From assembly GCA_964348085.1 (NCBI GenBank), contig CAYGBI010000015.1, positions 1 through 61,027 on the forward strand: 61,027 bases of DNA, written 5' to 3'. The notes beneath the pieces were generated by a model, which made no database searches, was not told the DNA's origin, and worked only from the letters and a program-made list of their open reading frames with translations. Numbering within the stretch: position 1 is the first letter of the stretch; the number at the start of each line of letters is the position of its first letter. A program made the translations under genes and the position numbers. Origin of the DNA: VXYL01 sp964348085 (GTDB lineage Bacteria > Pseudomonadota > Gammaproteobacteria > Pseudomonadales > Azotimanducaceae). Below, piece by piece: positions 32,362-41,163 of the stretch.

Positions 32362-34371
32362 TTAACGGCGTAGGTGCCGCCGCTTTCGTTGCACGTAGTC
32401 GACCAAGATGTACTCGCCGAGCTTCTCGGGCGACGTGTAGAACACGCGTCCGCCGTTGATGCGGGCGATCGCGTCCATAAACGCCTTGAGCTGGTAGTCC
32501 GCGTCGAGCATGAAGGTGTTGATGGCGATCGACTTCTGCGTACATTTCTTGACCGCTCGGAAGGTCGCCCGAAACGTCTCGGGTGTCGGCGGGTAGGCGA
32601 AGCGGGCGCGACCGTTCTCCAAGTGCGCGGTGGGTTCGCCGTCGGAAATCATGATGATCTGCTTGGCGCCGGCGGGATGTTTGGCGAGCAGTCGTTCGGC
32701 GAGCAAGAGCGCGTGTTGCATGTTGGTACCCAGCACATACTCGTCCCACTGCAGAAACGGCAGGTCGTGCGCTTTGAGCTCCTTGGCATAGGCGGCAAAG
32801 CCGATGATGTGAAAGGTGTCTTTGGGGTACTGCGAAGTGATGAGATTGTGCAGCGCCAGCGCGACCTTCTTCGCTGCTTGAAACGAGCCGCGCAGCGCCA
32901 TCGACCAAGACAAGTCCACGAGCATCGCCGTGGCGGTGGAGGTAATGGTCTCGGACCGATAGATCTCGAAATCGTCGTGGCGCAAGGACACCGGCGTTTG
33001 CGGACCGTCGCGGTCGATCGCGTTGCGGATCGTGCGCGGCATGTGCAAGTGGAACGGATCGCCAAACTCATAGGCCTTGGTTTGTTCCAGCCGCTCGCCA
33101 AAACGGCCTTCTTCCGGCAGCGCGTGGTTGCCAAGGTTTTGTCGGCGCAGACGCGCGTAGATCTCGCCCAACGCCTTCTGCCCGATCATGCGTGAGCCGC
33201 GGGGCGTCAACTCCCATTTGTCGCCCTCCATCGGGCGTATGTACCCGGCCTCCTCAAGCGCCTTGGTCAGCTTCTTCAAGTCTTCGAGGGAATCCGCCGC
33301 GTCGTCGTCGAGCAGTTCCCGAAGCGCGTCGCGGTCGATGCGCTCCAAGTCGCCGCCCCGCTCGGCGGCCTGCACTTGGTTGATGAGTTCGTCGAGTTGG
33401 CGCATCTCGCCCATCAGCCGCATCGCGGCCTCCAAGTCGATGCTCTCGCTGCCGCCGAAACGATAGCGGCCGGAACGAGGCGCGAACGCGGCCATGCCTT
33501 GGGCGAGCCGCTGCAACTCCGCCTCCAATTCCGGGTCGCCAAAGCGATCCGCAAGCAAGGACTGCAACTGCTGACGCTGATCCGGGGTGAGCGAGTTGAA
33601 GAGCGACTGCGCCGCCGCCATTTGCCGGCCCATGAGCTCGAGCAACTCGTCGAGCGACTTCGGCGGGTCGTCGCCGAACATGTCGCCAAATTTGCGCATG
33701 AAGTCGCGGAAGTGCGATTGCAGCGCATCCGGATCCACGCCTTGCGCTTTCTTCGCCATGAGCTCGTTCAGGCCCCGCAGCATGTCCTTCATGCGTTCGA
33801 GGTCGCCCGGCGATACTTGGTCGACCATCTTCTCGATGTCGTCAAAGAAGGTCTGCGTCATGGCCTTGCGCAGTTCGGTCAACAATTCCAAGTATTTGCG
33901 TTGTGCATCGGGGTCCAGGAACTCGTACTTCTCCAACTGCTGCATCTTGCCGGCGGCGTTGTCCGGCAGGTTGTCCAAGTGTTCGCGGTTATTCTCGGCG
34001 ATCTGCTTCAGCACCTGATTGGAGAACTCCTCACCTTCCCCGTTCAGCCAGTCGTCAATGGTGTCGCTTTCCATATCTAGGATGTCATCGAGCTTTTTTT
34101 CTATATCTTTGAAAATGCTCGATAAGTTGAAGCGATCAAGATGCGATCGCTTGCGATCGCGCAAGTTCTTCAGCATGTCCCGCAGGCCCTTCCTACGGCC
34201 CCCTTGCGGCACGGACATGCCGCGCGACAGCAAGTTGCGCATGGCCCAGCGCAGGTCGCCGTACTCCATAAGGTCATCGACCATCGAACCGAGCACATCG
34301 TCCGCCGGGACGCCGCTATCTTGGCTGCCGTCCCACTCGGAAAAGCGATGGCGGGTGGGGAATCGACGCAT
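32362..34371 (-). CDS. VWA-domain protein, partner of a MoxR ATPase
   Basis: A 669-residue soluble protein. A long, charged helical N-terminal part (about 1-440, many Leu/Glu/Lys and Met) precedes a von Willebrand A domain with the metal-ion site DLSWSM (DxSxS), TNMQ and SDGE. The MoxR-type ATPase gene lies 12 bp upstream. Such pairs act as chaperones that insert metals or activate enzyme complexes; the client here is unknown. ATG 34371 begins MRRFPTRHRFSEWDG. Confidence 0.88.
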   Translation of the reverse strand: MRRFPTRHRFSEWDGSQDSGVPADDVLGSMVDDLMEYGDLRWAMRNLLSRGMSVPQGGRRKGLRDMLKNLRDRKRSHLDRFNLSSIFKDIEKKLDDILDMESDTIDDWLNGEGEEFSNQVLKQIAENNREHLDNLPDNAAGKMQQLEKYEFLDPDAQRKYLELLTELRKAMTQTFFDDIEKMVDQVSPGDLERMKDMLRGLNELMAKKAQGVDPDALQSHFRDFMRKFGDMFGDDPPKSLDELLELMGRQMAAAQSLFNSLTPDQRQQLQSLLADRFGDPELEAELQRLAQGMAAFAPRSGRYRFGGSESIDLEAAMRLMGEMRQLDELINQVQAAERGGDLERIDRDALRELLDDDAADSLEDLKKLTKALEEAGYIRPMEGDKWELTPRGSRMIGQKALGEIYARLRRQNLGNHALPEEGRFGERLEQTKAYEFGDPFHLHMPRTIRNAIDRDGPQTPVSLRHDDFEIYRSETITSTATAMLVDLSWSMALRGSFQAAKKVALALHNLITSQYPKDTFHIIGFAAYAKELKAHDLPFLQWDEYVLGTNMQHALLLAERLLAKHPAGAKQIIMISDGEPTAHLENGRARFAYPPTPETFRATFRAVKKCTQKSIAINTFMLDADYQLKAFMDAIARINGGRVFYTSPEKLGEYILVDYVQRKRRHLRR

Positions 34372-34383
34372 GGTTCGAGCCGG

Positions 34384-35772
34384 TCAGCCGGTGAACACCG
34401 AGCGGCCGGCGGCGCTCTTCTTGTTCAGCAGCTTGTGCAGGTGCAAGCCTTCGAGCACGAACTCGATGGCGGAAGGCCGCGCCGCGGCATCTTCCACGAG
34501 CGTGTCGAGCACCGCTTCGAAGCCCTCTAGCCTGTCGACTACGTCCTCGTAGTCAGCGGCGCTCGTTCCCTCTCCCGTTTCGACGCTCACCCCCTCGTTG
34601 AAGGCGAGCACCACGCTCTCCAAGTCGTCCACGTCCAAGCGGCGGTCGAACACCGATTTGACGCCGGCGGCGACGATGCGCAGGGTGATGCGGTCTTCCT
34701 GGCCTTCCTCCATCGCCTCGAACTCCACCTTGCCTTGCAGCGACGGCAGCATGAACGGCAGGTCCGAAATGCGCGGCACGACATCGGTTTCACCAATGCG
34801 CAACGCCCGCCGAAAGGCGTTGGCGAGCAGGGCTTCGTAGTTGGCGACGGACGCGCGCACGGAAACGCCGGAGCGTTGATTGACGTCCGGGGAACGGCGC
34901 GCCTGATGGGTAATCTCGGCGACGATTTCCTTCATCCAAGGGGGCACATGAACGCGGTAGTCGCCCATGTCCAGCGCCGCCGCTTCTTGCTCCATGATGT
35001 TGATCTCGTGTTTAACATCCCCCGGATAGTGGGTGCGGATCTGCGCACCGTAGCGGTCCTTGAGCGGGGTGATGATGCGTCCCCGGTTGGTGTAGTCCTC
35101 CGGATTGGCGGTGGCGACTAGGAATACGTCGAGTGGCAGCCGCACTTTGTGGCCACGAATCTGCACGTCGCGCTCCTCCAAGACGTTCAGCAGCCCCACT
35201 TGGATGCGTTCTGCGAGATCAGGCAACTCGTTGATGGCGAATACGCCGCGATTGACGCGGGGCAGCAGGCCGAAGTGCAGCGTCAGCTCGTCCGTCAGAT
35301 AGCGGCCTTCGGCGATCTTGATGGGGTCCACTTCGCCGATGAGGTCGGCGATGGTGATGTCCGGTGTTGCAAGTTTCTCGGCGTAGCGCTCATCCCGTGG
35401 CAGCCAAGCGATCGGCGTTAGGTCGCCAGCCTCGGCGACGATGGCGCGACCTTGCGCGGTAATCGGATGGAATGGGTTTTCGGGGATTTCCGTGCCGGCG
35501 ATGATCGGCGTCTCGGCGTCGAGCAGCGTCGTCAAACCACGCACGATGCGCGATTTCGCTTGCCCCCGTTCGCCGAGCAACATAATGTCCTGCCCGCCTA
35601 GGATGGCGTTGGCGATCTGCGGGATGACCGTGTCGTCGTAACCGACGATGCCGGGGAACAGCGCCTCGCCACGCCGCAACTTGGCGATGAGGTTGCGCCG
35701 CATCTCGGCCTTTACCGGCAACACGCGGTAGCCGGAGGCTTTCAGTTCGCCCAACGTGGCGGCGGAGGTCAC
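34384..35772 (-). CDS. MoxR / Mg-chelatase ChlI-like AAA+ ATPase
   Basis: AAA+ ATPase of 462 residues. Walker A is LLGERGQAKSRI, Walker B GVFAINELPDL, and sensor 1 is near LVATANPEDY. The sequence LPRVNRGVFAINELPDLAERIQVGLLNVLEERDVQIRG is typical of ChlI/MoxR relatives (quoted here in parts: Walker B region and EERDVQIRG). It probably works with the VWA protein downstream. The GTG start at 35772 has GGGAG 6 nt upstream. Confidence 0.9.
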   Translation of the reverse strand: MTSAATLGELKASGYRVLPVKAEMRRNLIAKLRRGEALFPGIVGYDDTVIPQIANAILGGQDIMLLGERGQAKSRIVRGLTTLLDAETPIIAGTEIPENPFHPITAQGRAIVAEAGDLTPIAWLPRDERYAEKLATPDITIADLIGEVDPIKIAEGRYLTDELTLHFGLLPRVNRGVFAINELPDLAERIQVGLLNVLEERDVQIRGHKVRLPLDVFLVATANPEDYTNRGRIITPLKDRYGAQIRTHYPGDVKHEINIMEQEAAALDMGDYRVHVPPWMKEIVAEITHQARRSPDVNQRSGVSVRASVANYEALLANAFRRALRIGETDVVPRISDLPFMLPSLQGKVEFEAMEEGQEDRITLRIVAAGVKSVFDRRLDVDDLESVVLAFNEGVSVETGEGTSAADYEDVVDRLEGFEAVLDTLVEDAAARPSAIEFVLEGLHLHKLLNKKSAAGRSVFTG

Positions 35773-35876
35773 TTACGTCTCCCGCGAACAAGTGCTTGGA
35801 GTGTGGCAGTTCGTGATTGTCCGCGCAAACCGCACATGCACCATGGTCAACCCGATACGACGTAACATAGCGTGTC

Positions 35877-36581
35877 ATGAACACTGTCGAAGAATTGCGA
35901 GCCGCACGCAAGCACGAACTCGCGCTTGGCTATCGCCTCTTCGCCGCGCTCGGCTGGGGCGACACCGGCGACGGGCACATCAGCGCCAGAGACCCGGAGC
36001 ACGCGGATTGCTTCTGGTTGCTCGACATCGACACGCCTTTCCACCAAGCGACACCCGAGGCGCTGGTGCTGACCGGTCCCGATGGTCGCTTACGCTCGTC
36101 GGGCAAGGGCACGAACTGGCCCGGCTACTACATTCACTGGCCGATCTTGGCCGCTCGTCCGGACATCGTTAGCGCGGCGCATACGCACACCCCGTTCGGC
36201 ACGCCGTTTGCCGCCGAAGCGCGGGCATTCGCACCGATTACCCAAGAAGCCTGCGTATTCGTCGAGGATCATGCGTTGTTCGACGACGAAGAGGTGCAGG
36301 TACAGAGCTTGGCTTGCGGCGAACGCATCGCCAAGTCGTTGGCGCGTAACCGCGGTGTGGTGCTGCGCAATCACGGCCTGCTGACCGTGGGCGCGACGGT
36401 GAAACAAGCCGTGGCGTGGTTCGTGACGATGGAACGCGTCGCCGAGGCGCACATCAAAGCACGCGAGCCGCGGCCGATTTCGCACAACGCGGCGCTGTAT
36501 GCGAAGGCGGACCTAGCTACCGAGCAACAGGCGCACGGCATTTTCGACTTCCTCGTCGCCCATCATTTGGCTGCGGGCTAG
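35877..36581 (+). CDS. Class II aldolase/adducin family protein
   Basis: A 234-residue zinc-dependent aldolase-fold protein. Zinc ligands are visible in HTHTPFG and RNHGLLTVG. GDTGDGHISARDPEH and the F..KGTNWPGYY region follow the adducin-type family. Family members cleave or epimerise sugar phosphates or are non-enzymatic, so the substrate is open. Its TAG stop shares one base with the thrC start GTG. Confidence 0.85.
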   Translation: MNTVEELRAARKHELALGYRLFAALGWGDTGDGHISARDPEHADCFWLLDIDTPFHQATPEALVLTGPDGRLRSSGKGTNWPGYYIHWPILAARPDIVSAAHTHTPFGTPFAAEARAFAPITQEACVFVEDHALFDDEEVQVQSLACGERIAKSLARNRGVVLRNHGLLTVGATVKQAVAWFVTMERVAEAHIKAREPRPISHNAALYAKADLATEQQAHGIFDFLVAHHLAAG

Positions 36582-37960
36582 TGCGCTACGTCTCCACCCG
36601 AGGCGGCTGCCCGCCGATGTCGTTTACCGAGGCGGTGCTAACCGGCCTTGCCCCGGACGGCGGGTTGCTGCTGCCGGAGCGGTTCCCCGACATTAGGGAC
36701 GAACTTCCCGGATGGCGGGGCTTGTCTTACGTCGAACTCGCGCAGCGGGTTTTCCGACTCTATGCGGACGACATTCCAGCCGCCGACTTGGATGCGATCG
36801 TCGCAGACGCTTTCAGCGCGTTCGACCACCCTGAGATCGTGCCGCTCAAGGAGCTCGGCGAGTTCCGGGTGCTGGAGCTTTTCCATGGCCCCACCTTGTC
36901 GTTCAAAGACGTCGCCCTGCAAGTGCTCGGCCGCCTGTTCGAGTACATCCTGCAACGTTCCGGCGGCGCCCTGAACATCATGGGCGCCACCAGCGGCGAC
37001 ACCGGCAGCGCCGCAATCCACGGCGTGCGCGGGCGACGCAATATCAACATATTCGTGCTGTATCCGAACGGCCGGGTGAGCCCGTTGCAGGAATTGCAGA
37101 TGACCACGGTGCGCGACGCCAACGTTCACTGCTTAGCCATCGACGGCAGTTTCGACGACTGCCAAGCCATTCTGAAGGCGATGTTCGGCGACTTGGCATT
37201 CAAGAGGCGATACCGCCTCGGCGCCGTCAACTCCATGAACTGGGCACGAGTGCTCGCGCAGATGTCCTATTACCTCCACGCCTGCCTGCAGTGCGACCGC
37301 CCGCCGGCTTTCGCCGTGCCGACCGGCAACTTCGGCAACATCTTCGCCGGTCTCGCGGTGCGCGAAATGGGCGTACCCATCGAGCGTTTCGTGCTCGCCA
37401 CCAACGACAACGACATACTGGCGCGTTTTTTCCAAACCGGGGTGTACCGTCGTGGCGAAGTGCATCACACCATCAGCCCGTCCATGGACATTCAGGTGGC
37501 GAGCAACTTCGAGCGCTTCCTGTACTTGCGGTTCGCCGGCGACGCCGAACGGGTCACCTCCTTTATGGCCGACTTCGCACGCGACGGCGAAGCGCGGCTA
37601 GACGACGGCCGAGCCGTCGGCGAGGGCATCGCCGCGGTTGCCGTCGACACCGAAGCAACCGTCGCCACGATCAGCGATGTACACAAACGCTATGGTTATG
37701 TGGTCGACCCCCACACCGCCGTCGGCATCGCTGCCGCAAGCAAGGTGGGAGTCGTCGGCAACGCGCCGCTGGTCTGCATGGCGGCGGCCCACCCGGCGAA
37801 GTTTCCCGAGACCGTGGGCCATGCCATCGACGAAACGGACGCCGCCCGACACCCGAGACTGGATCGACTCGACACAGCCGACGCAAGACGCACGGAACTG
37901 CCCGCAGACCGAGCGGCCGTGATGGCGTATGTGAAGGCGCATGTGGACTTAGCACCTTAG
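36581..37960 (+). CDS. thrC: Threonine synthase
   Basis: PLP enzyme that converts O-phosphohomoserine to threonine. The 459 residues begin VRYVSTRGGCPPMSF, the typical class II start. The PLP lysine is K109 in FHGPTLSFKDVALQ. GATSGDTGSAAIHG and AVPTGNFGNIFAG bind phosphate and cofactor. Translation starts at GTG 36581, coupled to the aldolase gene (TAGTG). The TAG stop lies in an R1 repeat border. No thrA or thrB is nearby. Confidence 0.95.
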   Translation: MRYVSTRGGCPPMSFTEAVLTGLAPDGGLLLPERFPDIRDELPGWRGLSYVELAQRVFRLYADDIPAADLDAIVADAFSAFDHPEIVPLKELGEFRVLELFHGPTLSFKDVALQVLGRLFEYILQRSGGALNIMGATSGDTGSAAIHGVRGRRNINIFVLYPNGRVSPLQELQMTTVRDANVHCLAIDGSFDDCQAILKAMFGDLAFKRRYRLGAVNSMNWARVLAQMSYYLHACLQCDRPPAFAVPTGNFGNIFAGLAVREMGVPIERFVLATNDNDILARFFQTGVYRRGEVHHTISPSMDIQVASNFERFLYLRFAGDAERVTSFMADFARDGEARLDDGRAVGEGIAAVAVDTEATVATISDVHKRYGYVVDPHTAVGIAAASKVGVVGNAPLVCMAAAHPAKFPETVGHAIDETDAARHPRLDRLDTADARRTELPADRAAVMAYVKAHVDLAP

Positions 37961-38073
37961 CGATAAGTCGGACTCGGCTTTGCAGGTCGGCGAAAGACCG
38001 GCTTGCGGTGACAGGATCGCTTGGGCGTAGGGCAGAAGGCGGTGCCGCGAGACAACGGCTTTGTGGCTAAGCG
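37957..38073 (+). repeat. R1 dispersed repeat, copy 3 (divergent)
   Basis: TTAGCGATAAGTCGGACT at the left, AGGCGGTGCCGCGAGACAACG in the middle (shown in parts elsewhere) and GTGGCTAAGC at the right align with the R1 consensus. The first hairpin has diverged. It contains the thrC stop codon. Confidence 0.65.
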
Positions 38074-38135
38074 CCTGCGCCGTCGACAAATGGCGGGTAC
38101 CTACAGCGGTTGCGGGATGGCGCCAAGTCTTGGTT

Positions 38136-38837
38136 TCACGTCGCCCTTTCACCATCCAAGCTGGCGATGGCCGCCGGTAGTTCAGCCAAGCTCGTTACAG
38201 TGACCGTGGCTGAGACCGTTTCGTCGGAGACCGATCGATTCACCCAAACCGTCGCCATCCCGGCTGCCGTCGCGCCCTGAATGTCGTCCCTCGGGTGGTC
38301 GCCGATGTGGACGGCCTCGGTTGGCGTAACGCCGGCACGGTCGATGGCGCGCTCGAACATCGCGGTATGCGGCTTGCTGGCGCCCACATCGGCGGCGCAG
38401 TAGCCGAAGGCGAAGTAACGATCCAAGCCGAGCCGCTGAAAATCGGCGTTGCCGTTGGTCAGCGACGCCAGCGTATAGCGGGACGCGAGGGACTTGAGCA
38501 CGTCGAGCGCGTCCGGGAAGAACTCCACCCGGTGACGCCACGCCAAAAACTCGGCGAAGGCACCAGCCGCCAATTCCCCGGCACGAGCCGGGGCTTCGCC
38601 GCAGTGCTCCAACACGGCCCGCAGCACCGTCTCTCGGAGCAGGGAGATGTCGTGGACGATCCCCGGCGTGTCATTGATGACGCGGTCGCGGATGGCTTCC
38701 TTATGTGAGCGCGGCAAGTCGCCATACGCCGGTGCCCGCACGTGCAGCCAAGCGTTCATCTCGGCTTCAGCACGGCGGATCACCCCGTCCAAGCTCCACA
38801 GCGTGTTGTCGAGGTCGAAGGTCACCAAGCGAATCAT
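38136..38837 (-). CDS. HAD superfamily hydrolase (YigB/YjjG-like phosphatase)
   Basis: A 233-residue haloacid-dehalogenase fold phosphatase. Motif I is TFDLDNTLW, motif II SLTNGN, motif III lysine in GASKPHTAMF and motif IV HIGDHPRDDIQGA. It belongs to subfamily IA, which includes the flavin-pathway phosphatase YigB and the nucleotidase YjjG. The substrate cannot be read from the sequence. Confidence 0.88.
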   Translation of the reverse strand: MIRLVTFDLDNTLWSLDGVIRRAEAEMNAWLHVRAPAYGDLPRSHKEAIRDRVINDTPGIVHDISLLRETVLRAVLEHCGEAPARAGELAAGAFAEFLAWRHRVEFFPDALDVLKSLASRYTLASLTNGNADFQRLGLDRYFAFGYCAADVGASKPHTAMFERAIDRAGVTPTEAVHIGDHPRDDIQGATAAGMATVWVNRSVSDETVSATVTVTSLAELPAAIASLDGERAT

Positions 38838-38919
38838 GGGGTGTCAACTTTCACGAATGGCGCATCGGCCGCAACCGCAAGCTTCCGTCCCGGTGACTGC
38901 AACGAGGACTCGAAACTGG

Positions 38920-39699
38920 TCAAGCGTCTACGACCCGCCGATGCCCTTGCACGGAAGGCGGCGCCATCAGCCGTAGCTGACGGGACGTGGCGTCGGGAAA
39001 TCCACCGGGGTCGTAAGGCGTCTTCGCCCAAGTGGAGTGGGGCGGACTGTACTTGTAAAGCAACGTGCGCCGTTCATGCTCGGCGGTCCACTGCGCCGTG
39101 CCGTGAATCAGCGCCTCGGTGAAGATGAGCACGTCGCCCGCGGCCAAGGGCGGTTGCGCTAGCCAATCCACGTCGCGCTCGAATCGGGCGACATCGCGGG
39201 GCATGTGCGGCAGAAAGTTGGTCTTGTGGCTGCCCGGCACGCAAACGAAACCACCGGCGCCCGACGCCGCGTCAGTGAGGTTCCACGTGGCTACGGTGAG
39301 GCCGTTGCGCATCACGCCGTCGTGGTAGCGATACCAGTGGTCGGACTCGTACCGCCAAGGGCCACCGTGCAGGGCGTTGCTGCCGGCGCGCTTGCGCATG
39401 AATATGCAATAGTCGTGGTCGATCCTCAGCCGACTGCCGACCAGCTCCACCAAGTAGGGCAGCACTTTGTCGTGATCCATTAGGTCAACGAACGGTTGGC
39501 CCCACGAGGATATGCCGTCGAGCCGTCGAAACGGCCCGTCACCCGGCTGGCGAGGCCAAGCCTCGTCCGCCAATCGGATGAGTTCAGCGCATTCCTCTGC
39601 GCTCAGGACATTCTTGACCACCAGAAAGCCGCGCAAGTCGAAGAGGAACTTATCCTCGTCCGTCAATGCGCAGGGCGCGGTCGCTACTTCGTGCATCAT
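38920..39699 (-). CDS. Phytanoyl-CoA dioxygenase (PhyH) family protein
   Basis: Fe(II)/2-oxoglutarate oxygenase fold of 259 residues. The start of the fold is FDLRGFLVVKNVLSAEECAEL, iron-binding residues probably lie in SDHWYRYHDG and EALIHGTA, and the 2-oxoglutarate Arg in HERRTLLYKY. Such enzymes hydroxylate varied small molecules; the substrate is unknown. The ATG overlaps the stop of the VOC protein gene (ATGA), suggesting a linked role. Confidence 0.87.
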   Translation of the reverse strand: MMHEVATAPCALTDEDKFLFDLRGFLVVKNVLSAEECAELIRLADEAWPRQPGDGPFRRLDGISSWGQPFVDLMDHDKVLPYLVELVGSRLRIDHDYCIFMRKRAGSNALHGGPWRYESDHWYRYHDGVMRNGLTVATWNLTDAASGAGGFVCVPGSHKTNFLPHMPRDVARFERDVDWLAQPPLAAGDVLIFTEALIHGTAQWTAEHERRTLLYKYSPPHSTWAKTPYDPGGFPDATSRQLRLMAPPSVQGHRRVVDA

Positions 39700-40070
39700 C
39701 CCCAGTCCGACTTGCACACGCCAATGGCGTAGCCGTTCGGATCGCGCACGGTGAACTCCTTCATACGCGCCTGCTCGTTGTAGGCGAGGTGCGAGAGGAT
39801 TTCGATGTCGAGTTCCTTGGCACGCGCAAAGGCCAAGTCCGCATCGGGCACGTGAACATAGACGATCACGCCGTTGCCGAACGGAGCCTGCGTCGCCACG
39901 CCGTGGTCGTGGTCCGACTCAAGCCGATGGAGTTGCAGCAACAGCGAGTCACCGTCCATCAGCATGTCAAACTCGGGACCGCCGTGACCGGAGCGGATGC
40001 CAAGGAAGTCCCCATACCACTTGGCGGTGGCCTCTACATCCTTGGCGAACAACATGACTTCCGTGCGCAC
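39696..40070 (-). CDS. Glyoxalase/VOC family protein
   Basis: A 124-residue single-unit vicinal-oxygen-chelate protein. MLFAKDVEATAKWYGDFLG opens the fold, and RDPNGYAIGVCKSDWG ends it. The usual first metal His is not obvious, so it may be a metal-poor or binding-only member. The GTG start has GGAG about 5 nt upstream. It is translationally coupled to the PhyH gene. Confidence 0.86.
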   Translation of the reverse strand: MRTEVMLFAKDVEATAKWYGDFLGIRSGHGGPEFDMLMDGDSLLLQLHRLESDHDHGVATQAPFGNGVIVYVHVPDADLAFARAKELDIEILSHLAYNEQARMKEFTVRDPNGYAIGVCKSDWG

Positions 40071-40106
40071 CGTTACTCCTACTATCGCTTGGGCGAGGGT
40101 GTGATT

Positions 40107-40210
40107 CTAGCAACCCGTCGGAGTTGGCGGCATAGCCGCGAAGTGCCAAGACGGCTTGGGCTGGGGCAAAACGCAGTGCCGTAGGCAATGGCTTTATTTA
40201 TGGCGCTTGT
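40107..40210 (+). repeat. R1 dispersed repeat, copy 4
   Basis: Begins CTAGCAACCCGTCGGAGTTG and keeps GACGGCTTGGGCTGGGGC, AGTGCCGTAGGCAATGGCTT and a GGCGC end. It lies between the VOC gene promoter and the end of the HEPN gene. Confidence 0.8.
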
Positions 40211-40222
40211 GCGATGGGGTGG

Positions 40223-40897
40223 CTACTCCGCAATGACGGGATAGGGCGGCACGCCCCAAGCATCGTCCGGGTGATCCATCATTAGGTCGACGAAGCGTGG
40301 CACCAGAAAAGCCATGATGTGCGCACCGGCGCGCACTTGCTCCCGGTTCACGCTGCCGTGCCAAGTGGCACCGCCGTGCAGCAACTGGTTGCGCAGCACA
40401 TAGAGTCGGTCAAACAGCACGGCCAATACTTGGGCGGTGTCCTGGCGACCGAAGCTGTTCAAAAACCGACGCCGCTCCCGTTGAAATCGCTCCTGCCAAT
40501 CGTCGAAGCCACTCTCGCCGTGTTGATGTCGCCAAAACGGCTGGAAGACGTAGTGGTTGTCGATAAACGTGCGGATCAGGCCGGAGAAACGGTCCCAAAC
40601 CGCGTCGTAGACGACATGCTCCCGGTCCAGCGCGACAATCATGTCGAAGTACCACTTGAACAAACGCGGTTCGGGGTAGAGCCGATGCAGATCAGTGCCT
40701 TGCGCATAGGCGGCGTTGAACGCCACCCAGTGACAGACGAAAACGCCATCGAAATCGTCTTCCTGCAACTGCGCCGCCGCCTCCAACCAGCTTATCACCC
40801 GATGCACGCGCAGCCCGACATGCTCGTTGAAGCCATCGCGCAGTCGGCGCTGCTTGTCCTTTAGCGCTTCGAACGTCGCAGTACGGTCGGTGGTCAT
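40223..40897 (-). CDS. HEPN-like domain protein, putative RNase
   Basis: A helical protein of 224 residues. The stretch VLFDRLYVLRNQLLHGGATWHGS contains R-N-Q-L-L-H, the Rx4H motif of HEPN ribonuclease domains, in the expected helix near the C-terminus (quoted here as its key part RNQLLHGG). The N-terminal part (FNEHVGLRVHRVISWLEAA) is also helical. HEPN proteins often act in toxin-antitoxin or defence systems, but no partner MNT gene is visible. It lies next to a truncated methylase and a ParB-domain gene. The start ATG is uncertain; one at 40915 is open. Confidence 0.7.
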   Translation of the reverse strand: MTTDRTATFEALKDKQRRLRDGFNEHVGLRVHRVISWLEAAAQLQEDDFDGVFVCHWVAFNAAYAQGTDLHRLYPEPRLFKWYFDMIVALDREHVVYDAVWDRFSGLIRTFIDNHYVFQPFWRHQHGESGFDDWQERFQRERRRFLNSFGRQDTAQVLAVLFDRLYVLRNQLLHGGATWHGSVNREQVRAGAHIMAFLVPRFVDLMMDHPDDAWGVPPYPVIAE

Positions 40898-40994
40898 CGC
40901 AGAGCAGGTTGCCACGATCTTGGAAGGTCTGCCAGAGGCAGTGTCGCCGCCCAGTGAACGGCCCTTGGGCTTGGGCTGCCGTATAGCGGCTCGT

Positions 40995-41153
40995 TCACGA
41001 GAAGATACGCTCTCTCGTGATGACCAGTTCGGACTGGCGGTTATGGTGGGTGTTCTTCATTTCTACGCTGACGGCGTGGAAGGCGTATCGCGTCACCAAC
41101 TCTATGATTTCCGGCGCGTGGTCGTTCGACCAAACTCGTCGGGAAGAAGGCAT
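40995..41153 (-). pseudogene. Truncated D12-class DNA adenine methylase, C-terminal remnant
   Basis: A 52-codon frame, too short for a whole gene, starts 10 bp after the ParB-domain gene. Its product reads VWSNDHAPEIIELVTRY, then EMKNTHHNRQSELVITRE, close to the C-terminal part of Dam/D12 methylases (pattern SN....I.EL ... R..ELLIT). The AdoMet and DPPY parts are missing. It may be the scar of a methylase gene once linked to the ParB-domain gene. It differs from the intact methylase at 13968. Confidence 0.5.
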
Positions 41154-41163
41154 ACCGGCACCG

